NCBI GenBank assembly: GCA_903231505.1
Contig: CAFBRK010000169.1
Location: 110,159-174,158 of the forward strand
Source of the DNA: Olavius algarvensis associated proteobacterium Delta 3
GTDB taxonomy: Bacteria; Desulfobacterota; Desulfobacteria; Desulfobacterales; CAFBRK01
Length of the DNA stretch: 64,000 nt
Reading direction: 5' to 3'
Made by a program: the position numbers and the translations under genes. Under the pieces are notes generated by a model. That model did not search any database, was not told where the DNA came from, and was given only the letters and a program-made list of their open reading frames with translations. Below are positions 7,926 through 15,548 of the stretch, piece after piece. The first letter of the stretch is position 1. Every line of letters begins with the position of its first letter.

Positions 7926-8704
7926 CTGGGGCGTATTTTCTTTGATTTTATGCCGAAGAGAAACAGCTTGACCCATTCGAATCCAAACCGCATCAGCTGC
8001 ACCTCGTCTTTTTGAAGCTTCTTGAGAACTTCCCGTTTCACCTTGTAGCGATCCAGAAAACTGCTCCCGAAGACAAACTCCCGGAACCGGTCCGTGTTGT
8101 AGGTGGCCATAAACGTCATCTTGGCCCTCTTTCCCTCGGCACCCTCCGCTCCCCAGGGATCCGACTGAAACAGCCGTTTGAGTTCCGCCCACAGGATCGT
8201 CATTTTCTGATACATTTCCGCTTCCTGATCCTGTGACCAGGTCCGGGATGTCCAGACGTCATCTTCATTCTGCCCGAGGCAAAAATCGGGCGGTCGAAAG
8301 AGGTGAAGCAGCTCGGCCCGTTTGGACCGGGCCTCGAAACGGAGCCCCTGTTCAACGGGAAATCGGCGGCATGTGTCGGGCCGGTCCGGATAGACCGTGC
8401 AGCCGTCATCCCTTAGAAAGGGACAGGTTTTTTCCGTGTTGTCGGCCATGTGCAGAAGCACATCCGGGAAAAAGCTGCCCTCCCGAAGGATAATGTCGAC
8501 GTGCCGGTCCAGGAACGCATCGGACGTCATCCCGAGGTTTTGCTTCAGACGCAGGACGTCGTAAGGGTATAAAAAAAGATTCAGATTCCGACAACAACGG
8601 TTAAAGCAGGCCAGCCCAGGGTGACATTTAAACGAGAAACGGTCACCGGGTTTCAGCAGTCGGCCGGGTAGTTTGTCGATATGTGGGCTGTCGAGGTATT
8701 TCAT
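7919..8704 (-). CDS. YkgJ-family cysteine cluster protein (paralogue 2)
   Basis: A 261-aa paralogue of the protein at 2244-2975. It carries the same N-terminal cluster, CHPGLACFNRCCRNLN, then FLYPYDVLRLK and CPFLRDDGCTVYPDRPDTCRRFP. The C-terminal half is helical and ends basic (KSKKIRPRH). Start ATG 8704 forms an ATGA overlap with the stop of the upstream gene (8701-9294), so translation is coupled. An upstream in-frame extension to 8845 would run through that gene and is unlikely. Probably binds a metal or Fe-S centre; function unknown. The run of YkgJ pair plus HD dNTPase (dgt) appears to be one leftward operon. Confidence 0.85.
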   Translation of the reverse strand: MKYLDSPHIDKLPGRLLKPGDRFSFKCHPGLACFNRCCRNLNLFLYPYDVLRLKQNLGMTSDAFLDRHVDIILREGSFFPDVLLHMADNTEKTCPFLRDDGCTVYPDRPDTCRRFPVEQGLRFEARSKRAELLHLFRPPDFCLGQNEDDVWTSRTWSQDQEAEMYQKMTILWAELKRLFQSDPWGAEGAEGKRAKMTFMATYNTDRFREFVFGSSFLDRYKVKREVLKKLQKDEVQLMRFGFEWVKLFLFGIKSKKIRPRH

Positions 8705-9294
8705 GGGAATTGGAGGATCATTTCTGCCACGGTGAGCTTCAGCCGGTCCGAACATCCCACCGCCTGACGCAGTTGCCGTTCCAGTGCGGCCATCCGGGCA
8801 TAAAACGGTGTGCGGTCGAACCGAATATAGGCGCCCTGCCCGCACTGTCCATGGAAGTCGTCACAGCCGGGACCCACCCGGGGGGGCTGTGCGGGGCGTC
8901 TCAATTCGTGGGGGATGCCGTGGAGACGGCAAATCATGGGCCGGTACGGGTAGAGGACGCATTTCCCCGCATCGTTCAACGGGCACCACAGGCGGATGGT
9001 GTCGCCCCATGCATCTGCTGCCTCGGACTGTTTCACCACCTCCCCCGCGCGGGCTGTGATCTGTCCGCGCTCGGTTTCCGACAGGGACCGAAACCCCTTC
9101 GACAGATACGTAAATTCCAGGAGTGTGTGGTGATAAAAGCGGGTTTGACAACAGTTGTCCGCACAGCCGGTGCAGGTAAATCCATACCTGCCGGCAACCC
9201 TCTCATATTCGCGGTCCATGGCATCGAAAAGGGGCTCGAGCTCGGAAAGAAACGGACGGCAGGCGTCTGCAGAAATGGATGGCAGGGGTTTCAC
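8701..9294 (-). CDS. YkgJ-family cysteine cluster protein (divergent member)
   Basis: A 197-aa protein with the YkgJ-type layout but a different spacing: CTGCADNCCQTRFYHHTLLEF (key residues C41, C44, C48, C49), then CPLNDAGKCVLYPYRPMICRLHGIPHELR, then CDDFHGQCG. This is the shorter subfamily with a conserved RPMICRLHG. It lies 3 bp downstream of the dNTPase gene and overlaps the next YkgJ gene by 4 bp. Three family members within 7 kb suggest a shared but undefined role. No signal peptide, so probably cytoplasmic. Confidence 0.83.
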   Translation of the reverse strand: MKPLPSISADACRPFLSELEPLFDAMDREYERVAGRYGFTCTGCADNCCQTRFYHHTLLEFTYLSKGFRSLSETERGQITARAGEVVKQSEAADAWGDTIRLWCPLNDAGKCVLYPYRPMICRLHGIPHELRRPAQPPRVGPGCDDFHGQCGQGAYIRFDRTPFYARMAALERQLRQAVGCSDRLKLTVAEMILQFP

Positions 9295-9297
9295 CGG

Positions 9298-10386
9298 TCA
9301 CACATGGGGGGATGGGAAAAAAATGTTTGAATAGAGGCCCAGGGCCTGGGTGTCGGTGAGGCTGGCAATCATGTCACATACGGTCCGCTCGGGGGTGTCG
9401 CCGTTTTGGGGAAGGGCCGGCATTTCCATATCTTCCAGGGTTTCGAGACGCATACGTTCATTTTCCAGAAAGTACTGGAAAAGCTCTTTCAGGATTTTTT
9501 TTGCCTTTACAAATTCCTTGTGAACCCGCCAGGAGCGATACACGTTTTCATAAAGGAATTTTCTCAGGATCGACATGGCTTTCGCCACATCATCGCTGAG
9601 GCGCAGCTGCATGCAATCTCCGACAACGGTGGTGGAGAAGATCAGATCCTGGATCATGGTTGTCGCCCGATCCGAATGGGTTCGACCGAGGATGTGCACA
9701 CAGGGCCCGGGCACCTGGCCCTCCTGAATGACGCCGCTGCGGATGGCATCATCCAGGTCATGGTTGAGGTAGGCCATGATGTCCGCGATGCGGACAATGC
9801 GCCCTTCCACGGTTCTGGCCAACTTCCCACGGTTATTCGGTAAAATCTGACCGTAACCCTTGGAGTGCTTCAGGATGCCGTCTCTGACCTCGCGGGTCAG
9901 GTTCAGCCCTTTTCCGTTGTTTTCCAGAAGATCGACCACGCGGATGCTCTGCTTGCTGTGTGAGAACGTCGCCGAGTAAATCTCTTTTAAGGCCATTTCG
10001 CCACCGTGGCCGAACGGTGGATGACCCAGGTCGTGTCCCAGGGCAATGGCTTCGGCCAGATCTTCGTTCAAATAGAGTGCGCGGGCAATGGTTCGGCTGA
10101 TCTGGGCGACTTCCAGGGTGTGGGTGAGGCGGGTGCGGTAGTGGGCGCCCAGGGGGGCCAGAAAAACCTGTGTTTTATGTTTTAATCGACGGAAAGCGTT
10201 TGAATAGACAATGCGATCCCGGTCCCGTTGGAAGGCACTTCGAACCGGACATGCCGGCTCGGGGACCAGCCGCCCCTCGGATTCCGAACTCAGACATCCG
10301 AACGGTGACATAAAATTCCGTTCGCGCTTTTCAAAGTCTTCCAGAATCGTGCGCGGCCTGTTGTATGCGGCGGGTTTCATGGCCAT
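9298..10386 (-). CDS. dgt: dGTPase-like HD-domain deoxynucleotide triphosphohydrolase
   Basis: HD-superfamily enzyme, about 362 aa, hydrolysing dNTPs to deoxynucleosides and triphosphate. The Dgt signature is present in order: RDRDRIVYSNAFRRLKHKTQVF, then RLTHTLEVAQISR with the first metal His, then ALGHDLGHPPFGHGGE containing the HD pair, then ADIMAYLNHDLDDA with the later Asp ligand. Length fits the short 'dGTPase-like' subgroup of Gram-negative bacteria. The start is ambiguous: ATG 10386 is preferred, ATG 10380 or TTG 10392 are possible, and none has a strong ribosome site. First gene of a tight operon with two YkgJ proteins. Confidence 0.92.
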   Translation of the reverse strand: MAMKPAAYNRPRTILEDFEKRERNFMSPFGCLSSESEGRLVPEPACPVRSAFQRDRDRIVYSNAFRRLKHKTQVFLAPLGAHYRTRLTHTLEVAQISRTIARALYLNEDLAEAIALGHDLGHPPFGHGGEMALKEIYSATFSHSKQSIRVVDLLENNGKGLNLTREVRDGILKHSKGYGQILPNNRGKLARTVEGRIVRIADIMAYLNHDLDDAIRSGVIQEGQVPGPCVHILGRTHSDRATTMIQDLIFSTTVVGDCMQLRLSDDVAKAMSILRKFLYENVYRSWRVHKEFVKAKKILKELFQYFLENERMRLETLEDMEMPALPQNGDTPERTVCDMIASLTDTQALGLYSNIFFPSPHV

Positions 10387-10520
10387 AACCAAATAAACAT
10401 TTCACACAGGCAGGGTGATGTAAAGGGTATTTTAAAATCAGCGATGAGCCGCGTACACTTACGGGACACACGTTGCAGGCGCATTCCGGGTAAAAAAGTG
10501 GGTTGATGTTTTGAACTTAA

Positions 10521-10551
10521 GGTTCTTCTCCCAATTTGTGGGAGAAGAACC
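10521..10551. promoter_or_regulatory. Strong perfect inverted repeat upstream of the histidine kinase
   Basis: Thirteen-base arms GGTTCTTCTCCCA and TGGGAGAAGAACC separated by a 5-base loop, 50 bases upstream of the kinase start. No T-run follows on the plus strand, so it is not a standard terminator. It could be an operator, an mRNA-stabilising 5' hairpin, or a barrier between divergent dgt and the kinase. Confidence 0.6.
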
Positions 10552-10601
10552 AAACGGAATTATGCCCTGCTGCTTGCAGATCGGGATAAATCGGATTAGA
10601 T

Positions 10602-12110
10602 ATGGATAACATGATGATAAAGCGTCTTCTCGAAAAAGTCCCTGCCCGGATCATTCTGCCCGTTTTGCTCACCGTGGTGTTGTTTGTACTGACGATCTTT
10701 CTCCTGATCCTGCCGATCCTGGAGGCCAACATGATGGCCGGAAAACGGGAGTTCCTTCGTGAGTTGACCGAATTGGCCTGGAGCACACTCGATTTCTATG
10801 CCGAACAGGAAAGGTCCGGTGCGTTGACCAGAGAAGCGGCACAGAGGCTGGCCATCGATCACCTCCGTCATCTCCGATACGGACCGGAGCTAAAGGACTA
10901 TTTCTGGATCAACGACATGCTGCCCAGGATCATCATGCACCCTTACCGAACCGACCTGGAAGGCCAGGAGGTTTCAAACTACTCGGACCCGAATGGAAAG
11001 CGCCTTTTTGTCGAGTGTGTGCGTACCGTCCAAACGCACGGGGCCGGCTATGTGGACTACAAATGGCAGTGGAAAGACGATCCGGAGCGGATCGTGCCGA
11101 AGATCTCCTATGTGAAGGGTTTCCCGGGTTGGGGATGGATCCTCGGAACCGGTATCTACGTGGAAGACGTACGCGAAGAGATCGCCTTCCTTACCCGCAA
11201 GCTGACAGTGATCAGTCTGCTCATTCTTTTGGTGATTGTTCTGTTGTCCGCATACATCATCTGGCACGGTATCGGCGTCGAATCGAAAAAGCAGCGGGCC
11301 GAACGCGAGGCGGAACTCCGCCGGGAACAGCTCTTCCAGGCGTCCAAACTGGCCTCGGTGGGGACCCTGGCATCCGGGGTTGCCCATGAGATCAACAACC
11401 CCATCACCTCGGTCATGCTCAATACCCCCGTGGTTCAAAAAACATGGCGCGCCGCCCGTCCGATTCTGGACGCCTATCAGGAGGAAGCCGGTGATTTTGC
11501 GGTCGGCAGCATGCCCTATTCCCAGCTCCGGGACCGGATGCCGCAATTGCTGGACGATATCGCCGACAGCGCCAAACGCGTGCAGTCCATTGTCCGCGAT
11601 CTAAAGGATTTTGCCCGGAAGACCCCCCCGGACCTGAACGGATCCGTGGATATCAACCGCGTGGTGGAAAAGGCGGTGGGGCTGGTCAACAATCTGATTC
11701 GAAAATCGACCCTTCATTTCTCCTTGACGTGCCGGGAAGATCTTCCGGCCGTCGCGGGCAATGCCCAACGCATTGAACAGGTGGTTATCAACCTGGTTGT
11801 AAACGCTTGCCAGGCACTTCCCGACAACGGCTGTGGGATTTCCGTGTCCACCGGATATGATTCCGTGTCCAGGCAGGTCTACGTGATCGTCCAGGACGAG
11901 GGTGCCGGCATGACGGCCGAGACCCTCGAGCAGATTCGAGATCCCTTTTTTACCACAAAGCGTGAAAGCGGGGGAACCGGCTTGGGGTTGTCGATCTCGG
12001 ATCGGATTGTCCAGGACCACGATGGGCAGATGGAGTTTGTCTCCAATCCGGAAAAAGGCACCACCGTGACCCTGTATCTGCCGGCGGCGGAAGGGCCGGA
12101 TTTCCCTTGA
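10602..12110 (+). CDS. Cache-domain sensor histidine kinase
   Basis: Membrane kinase of 502 aa, first half of a two-component system. TM1 lies at about residues 17-40. An extracytoplasmic single Cache (sCache_2-type) domain follows, with its typical DYFWINDMLPRIIMHPYRTDLEG and PGWGWILGTGIYVEDV. TM2 is at about residues 202-224. The phosphoacceptor box is ASGVAHEINNPITS. The HATPase_c domain has N-box VINLVVNACQALPD, G1 DEGAGM and G2 GGTGLGLSI. Cache domains of this type often sense small carboxylates, which fits the transporter just downstream. The sigma54 regulator begins 45 bp after its stop. Confidence 0.93.
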   Translation: MDNMMIKRLLEKVPARIILPVLLTVVLFVLTIFLLILPILEANMMAGKREFLRELTELAWSTLDFYAEQERSGALTREAAQRLAIDHLRHLRYGPELKDYFWINDMLPRIIMHPYRTDLEGQEVSNYSDPNGKRLFVECVRTVQTHGAGYVDYKWQWKDDPERIVPKISYVKGFPGWGWILGTGIYVEDVREEIAFLTRKLTVISLLILLVIVLLSAYIIWHGIGVESKKQRAEREAELRREQLFQASKLASVGTLASGVAHEINNPITSVMLNTPVVQKTWRAARPILDAYQEEAGDFAVGSMPYSQLRDRMPQLLDDIADSAKRVQSIVRDLKDFARKTPPDLNGSVDINRVVEKAVGLVNNLIRKSTLHFSLTCREDLPAVAGNAQRIEQVVINLVVNACQALPDNGCGISVSTGYDSVSRQVYVIVQDEGAGMTAETLEQIRDPFFTTKRESGGTGLGLSISDRIVQDHDGQMEFVSNPEKGTTVTLYLPAAEGPDFP

Positions 12111-12155
12111 TCTGTCGGCGTTGACCGGCTGCATCAAAAACGATATCAAAAGCTT

Positions 12156-13574
12156 ATGGTAGAATCCCCGAATCCGAAATACCCGATACTGATCGTGGAT
12201 GATGAGCGGAGTATCCTGCTGGCAGTGGATACGACGTTGCGTCTGGCAGGATTCAACAACATCGTGACCACTCAGGACGGCCGCGAAGTCGGTGGTATTC
12301 TCCAGAGCGGTCCGATTGAACTGTTGCTGCTTGACCTGACCATGCCCCACATCGGCGGTGAAGAGCTGCTGAAGCAGGTCCACGCCGAGCGTCCCGACGT
12401 ACCCGTCGTCATTGTGACCGGCACCACCGATGTCAAAACCGCCGTACGCTGCATAAAGGAAGGCGCCTTTGACTACGTGATCAAACCCGTCGACGAGGAG
12501 CAACTGCTTGCCGTGGTGCACCGGGCGGTGGCCTTCCGGGAACTGGAACGGGAAAATATCGCACTCCGGCAGCACATCCTTAACGACGACCTGGAATCGC
12601 CGGAGGCATTCAACGATATCATCACCCGGGACAAGAAGATGCTATCGGTTTTCAAATACGTCGAATCGATAGCCCGAACTTCCCAGCCGGTGCTGATCAC
12701 CGGAGAGACCGGTGTCGGCAAGGAGCTCATCGCCAATGCCGTGCACCGGCTCAGCGGTCTCACAGGACGCTTTGTCGCCGTGAATGTGGCCGGCGTGGAT
12801 GATAACGTGTTTTCCGATACCCTTTTTGGACACGTCAGGGGGGCATTCACCGGAGCCGATCGCTCCCGGCCCGGTTTGATCGAAGAGGCTTCGGGAGGCA
12901 CCCTGTTTCTCGATGAAATCGGGGACTTGAGCCACGCCTCCCAGGTGAAGCTGCTCCGGTTGCTTCAGGAAGGCGAGTACCTGCCGCTGGGCCGCGACAA
13001 ACCGCGACATACCGATGCGCGGATCGTTACCTCCACCAACAAAGATATCTGGGGGCTTCAGGGGGACGGAAAATTTCGAAAAGATCTCGGATATCGGCTA
13101 GGCACCCACCTTGTGGATATCCCGCTGCTCAGGGACAGAAAAGACGACATCCCCCTGCTGGTGGATCATTTTTTGGAAGAGGCTGCCCGGGCGCTGAACA
13201 AAAAGAAACCCACGCCGCCCAAAGAGCTCTTTCCGGTACTCGAATCCTATGCATTCCCCGGAAACATCCGTGAGTTGCAGGCGATGATATACGATGCCGT
13301 AAGTCGACACACCTCGCGTATGCTTTCCCTCGAGGTCGTCAAGGAACACATCGCACGCGGACAATCTCTGCAACCGACCGATTCCCCGGTTCACCCCGAG
13401 TCTCCCCGGAAATCGATCACCTTCCACGAGACACTGCCGACCCTTAAGGAGGCCGCTCAATTGCTGGTGGCCGAGGCGATGGAGCGCGCCGGCGGAAACC
13501 AGTCCGTTGCCGCCAGGATGCTGGGGATTTCGCAGCAGGCGCTGTCCAAACGTCTCAAAAAGGCGGACACATAA
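12156..13574 (+). CDS. Sigma54-dependent response regulator (NtrC family)
   Basis: A 472-aa activator. The N-terminal receiver has the acidic pair in VDDE, phospho-acceptor Asp in LLLLDLTMPH and the conserved Lys in YVIKPVD. The central AAA+ domain has Walker A GETGVGKE, the sigma54-contacting GAFTGA loop (RGAFTGADRS), Walker B GGTLFLDEIGD and sensor R LRDRKDDIP. A C-terminal Fis-type helix-turn-helix (GGNQSVAARMLGISQQALSKRL) follows. All motifs needed for activation are intact. It is encoded directly after the Cache kinase. The nearest sigma54 promoter (13830) and a perfect palindrome (13731) lie just downstream, making the OFA transporter the likely target. Confidence 0.95.
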   Translation: MVESPNPKYPILIVDDERSILLAVDTTLRLAGFNNIVTTQDGREVGGILQSGPIELLLLDLTMPHIGGEELLKQVHAERPDVPVVIVTGTTDVKTAVRCIKEGAFDYVIKPVDEEQLLAVVHRAVAFRELERENIALRQHILNDDLESPEAFNDIITRDKKMLSVFKYVESIARTSQPVLITGETGVGKELIANAVHRLSGLTGRFVAVNVAGVDDNVFSDTLFGHVRGAFTGADRSRPGLIEEASGGTLFLDEIGDLSHASQVKLLRLLQEGEYLPLGRDKPRHTDARIVTSTNKDIWGLQGDGKFRKDLGYRLGTHLVDIPLLRDRKDDIPLLVDHFLEEAARALNKKKPTPPKELFPVLESYAFPGNIRELQAMIYDAVSRHTSRMLSLEVVKEHIARGQSLQPTDSPVHPESPRKSITFHETLPTLKEAAQLLVAEAMERAGGNQSVAARMLGISQQALSKRLKKADT

Positions 13575-13599
13575 GAAACGGCGTCTGATGCTGCCATTG

Positions 13600-13618
13600 G
13601 CGGGATCATCGATCCCGC
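13600..13618 (+). terminator. Hairpin after the response regulator
   Basis: Arms GCGGGATC and GATCCCGC with a 3-base loop, 26 bases after the stop. No T-run follows, so it may act as a weak terminator or mRNA 3' end stabiliser. Confidence 0.35.
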
Positions 13619-13730
13619 GCGTCCTAGAAAGATCACAACCAACCCTCACAACTTTATTTGTTGCTTAACCTTTGTTGTATTTCGAAGTAACATGCTGAAA
13701 TTGCTTTCGTTTAAACAATCTTCGGCGCCC

Positions 13731-13752
13731 ATCAACAACTTAAGTTGTTGAT
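13731..13752. promoter_or_regulatory. Perfect 22-bp palindrome, probable enhancer (UAS) for the sigma54 regulator
   Basis: Half-site ATCAACAACTT followed immediately by its exact reverse complement. It sits about 78 bp upstream of the -24 element at 13830, the usual distance for NtrC-type enhancer sites. Partial TTTGTTG half-sites lie further upstream near 13656-13678. Binding by the regulator at 12156-13574 is inferred from position and symmetry. Confidence 0.7.
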
Positions 13753-13829
13753 CTCTTCTCTTTCCTCATCCGGCCTATTACTTACAATTTATACAATAAT
13801 ATTTGGCATATAGAGCGATTTCGGGCTTC

Positions 13830-13845
13830 TGGCACAGCGTTTGCG
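13830..13845 (+). promoter_or_regulatory. Sigma54 (-24/-12) promoter for the OFA transporter
   Basis: TGGCAC-N5-TTGCG matches the sigma54 consensus (TGGCAC-N5-TTGCW) at all core positions with correct spacing. The transcript would start near 13856, leaving a 90-nt leader before the transporter start at 13947. Confidence 0.82.
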
Positions 13846-13946
13846 ATATGTAACCCCGTCTATTGGATTTCACTAACAAAATGAACGACATTCACTGAGT
13901 CCAATTCATTAACCCGTCGAACACGAACTGACGAAAGGAGCCCCCC

Positions 13947-15353
13947 ATGCAACAGATCAAGAACAAAGGCTGGCAGGTGACCATGGCCGGTTTGGGCATT
14001 AACCTGGCCCTCGGCATCCTCTATACCTGGAGCATCTTCAAACTGGCGGTGAAGGAATCGATCCTCGCCGGTGACGGCCGTTTCAACTGGGATTTGGCCT
14101 CTCTCAACGATCCCTACGCGATCTGTTGCCTGGTCTTTGCGTTTACGATGATTACCGCCGGACGCCTGCAGGATAAGGTCAGCCCGAAACTTACCGCTAT
14201 TTTCGGCGGACTGCTGGTCGGATCCGGCCTAATCGCCATATCCCTTTCCAATATGCTGGCCATGTGGATTCTTGGATTTGGGGTCCTGGTCGGCATGGGG
14301 CTTGGCTTCGGCTACGCTTCGGCGACACCGCCGGCCATAAAATGGTTTCCGTCTTCCAAGACCGGCCTGATTGCGGGAATCGTGGTGGCCGGATTCGGTC
14401 TGGCATCCGTATACATTGCCCCCCTGGCAAATTACCTCATCGGACAGTTCGGGCTGAGCCAATCCATGATGATTTTTGGCGTGGCCTTTCTGGTTGTTGT
14501 TTGCGGCCTTGCCATGTTTCTGGTGAATCCGCCGGAGGGATACGCACCGAAAGAAACCAAACCTGCCTCCACAACGAAACCAGCAATCTCAAAGCAGATC
14601 GAAGAATTTCCACCCATGGAAATGCTCAAGACCAAGTCCTTCTATAAACTCTGGTTCATGTTTTTTATCGGCTCCGGTGCGGGACTTATTATCATCGGAA
14701 GCGTTGCCGGGATGGCCAAGCAGAGCATGGGGGAATTGGCCTGGATCGTTGTGGCGTTGATGGCAGTCGGAAATGCCGGCGGGCGCATCGTTGCCGGGGT
14801 TGTTTCCGATAAAATCGGACGGCCGAAAACACTTTTGATCACGCTAAGCGCCCAGGCCCTGGTGATTATGTCCCTGCTCTTCATCGGGGAAAGCAAGGCC
14901 GCTCCGCTGGTGGCTGCCGCCACCCTCATCGGGTTCAACTATGGAACCAATCTGTCTCTCTTTCCTTCGGCCACCAAGGACTACTTCGGACTGAAGAACT
15001 TCGGTATCAATTACGGCCTGTTGTTCACCGCCTGGGGCATGGGTGGGTTTATCTTTCCCCGGGTGTCCCAGATGATCGTGGCGCAAGCCGGCTCTCCGGA
15101 AACCGCCTACATCATGGCCACCTTTTTTCTTATCCTGAGTGCCGGCATGTCGCTGATCACCCGGCCGCCACGCTCCCTGATGGAGAAAGCGACCCCCATC
15201 ATGAAACTGGAACCGGGCAAGGTTTACTTCGGTTACTTTGTGTACAATCCGTTTTTTACTCCGGTCCTGACACCGGATCGGGGAAAAAGCATTGCTGCGG
15301 ATGATTCCCGGGCGGATCGTCTGCCCGAACCGTCCAGCGCAAACGCGGCTTGA
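13947..15353 (+). CDS. OFA-family MFS transporter (oxalate/formate antiporter-like)
   Basis: Twelve-helix major facilitator of 468 aa in the cytoplasmic membrane. N-terminal GLGINLALGILYTWSIFK and the loop-2/3 motif GRLQDKVSPK are typical of the oxalate:formate antiporter (OFA) family, as is GRIVAGVVSDKIGRPKTLL at the start of the second half. A polar central loop (residues about 195-225) separates the two six-helix bundles. The likely substrate is a small mono- or dicarboxylate; oxalate is not assured because OFA members vary. Start ATG is preceded by AAAGGAG. Expression probably depends on the sigma54 promoter at 13830 and the upstream two-component system. Confidence 0.88.
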   Translation: MQQIKNKGWQVTMAGLGINLALGILYTWSIFKLAVKESILAGDGRFNWDLASLNDPYAICCLVFAFTMITAGRLQDKVSPKLTAIFGGLLVGSGLIAISLSNMLAMWILGFGVLVGMGLGFGYASATPPAIKWFPSSKTGLIAGIVVAGFGLASVYIAPLANYLIGQFGLSQSMMIFGVAFLVVVCGLAMFLVNPPEGYAPKETKPASTTKPAISKQIEEFPPMEMLKTKSFYKLWFMFFIGSGAGLIIIGSVAGMAKQSMGELAWIVVALMAVGNAGGRIVAGVVSDKIGRPKTLLITLSAQALVIMSLLFIGESKAAPLVAAATLIGFNYGTNLSLFPSATKDYFGLKNFGINYGLLFTAWGMGGFIFPRVSQMIVAQAGSPETAYIMATFFLILSAGMSLITRPPRSLMEKATPIMKLEPGKVYFGYFVYNPFFTPVLTPDRGKSIAADDSRADRLPEPSSANAA

Positions 15354-15360
15354 GCGCGCC

Positions 15361-15399
15361 CATGCCAGCCATGATCGCTTTCCGACAATGGCTGGCATG
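15361..15399 (+). terminator. Hairpin just after the OFA transporter
   Basis: Perfect 12-base arms CATGCCAGCCAT and ATGGCTGGCATG with a 15-base loop, 7 bases after the stop. There is no clear T-run, so termination may be Rho-assisted. Confidence 0.45.
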
Positions 15400-15442
15400 G
15401 TAGTTGAGCTTTCGCTCGATGGCACACCTCCCGGCGTTCAGG

Positions 15443-15468
15443 GGCGGCTGCCCCGGCAGGCAGCCGCC
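15443..15468. terminator. GC-rich hairpin between convergent transporter and diadenylate cyclase genes
   Basis: Arms GGCGGCTGCC and GGCAGCCGCC around CCGGCA. It lies about 90 bases from the cyclase stop and could act on either transcript. No long T-run. Confidence 0.4.
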
Positions 15469-15548
15469 TCTGATATCTTTAAGCCTCCGTCCTTTCGGCC
15501 TGCAACACCGCCATGGGTCCTGAGCCGCGTTTATGAGATCGGTTCTGG

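Noticed and set aside
13656..13680. Second enhancer copy upstream of the palindrome
   Set aside because: Only isolated TTTGTTG half-sites in the same orientation are present, not a clear inverted repeat.
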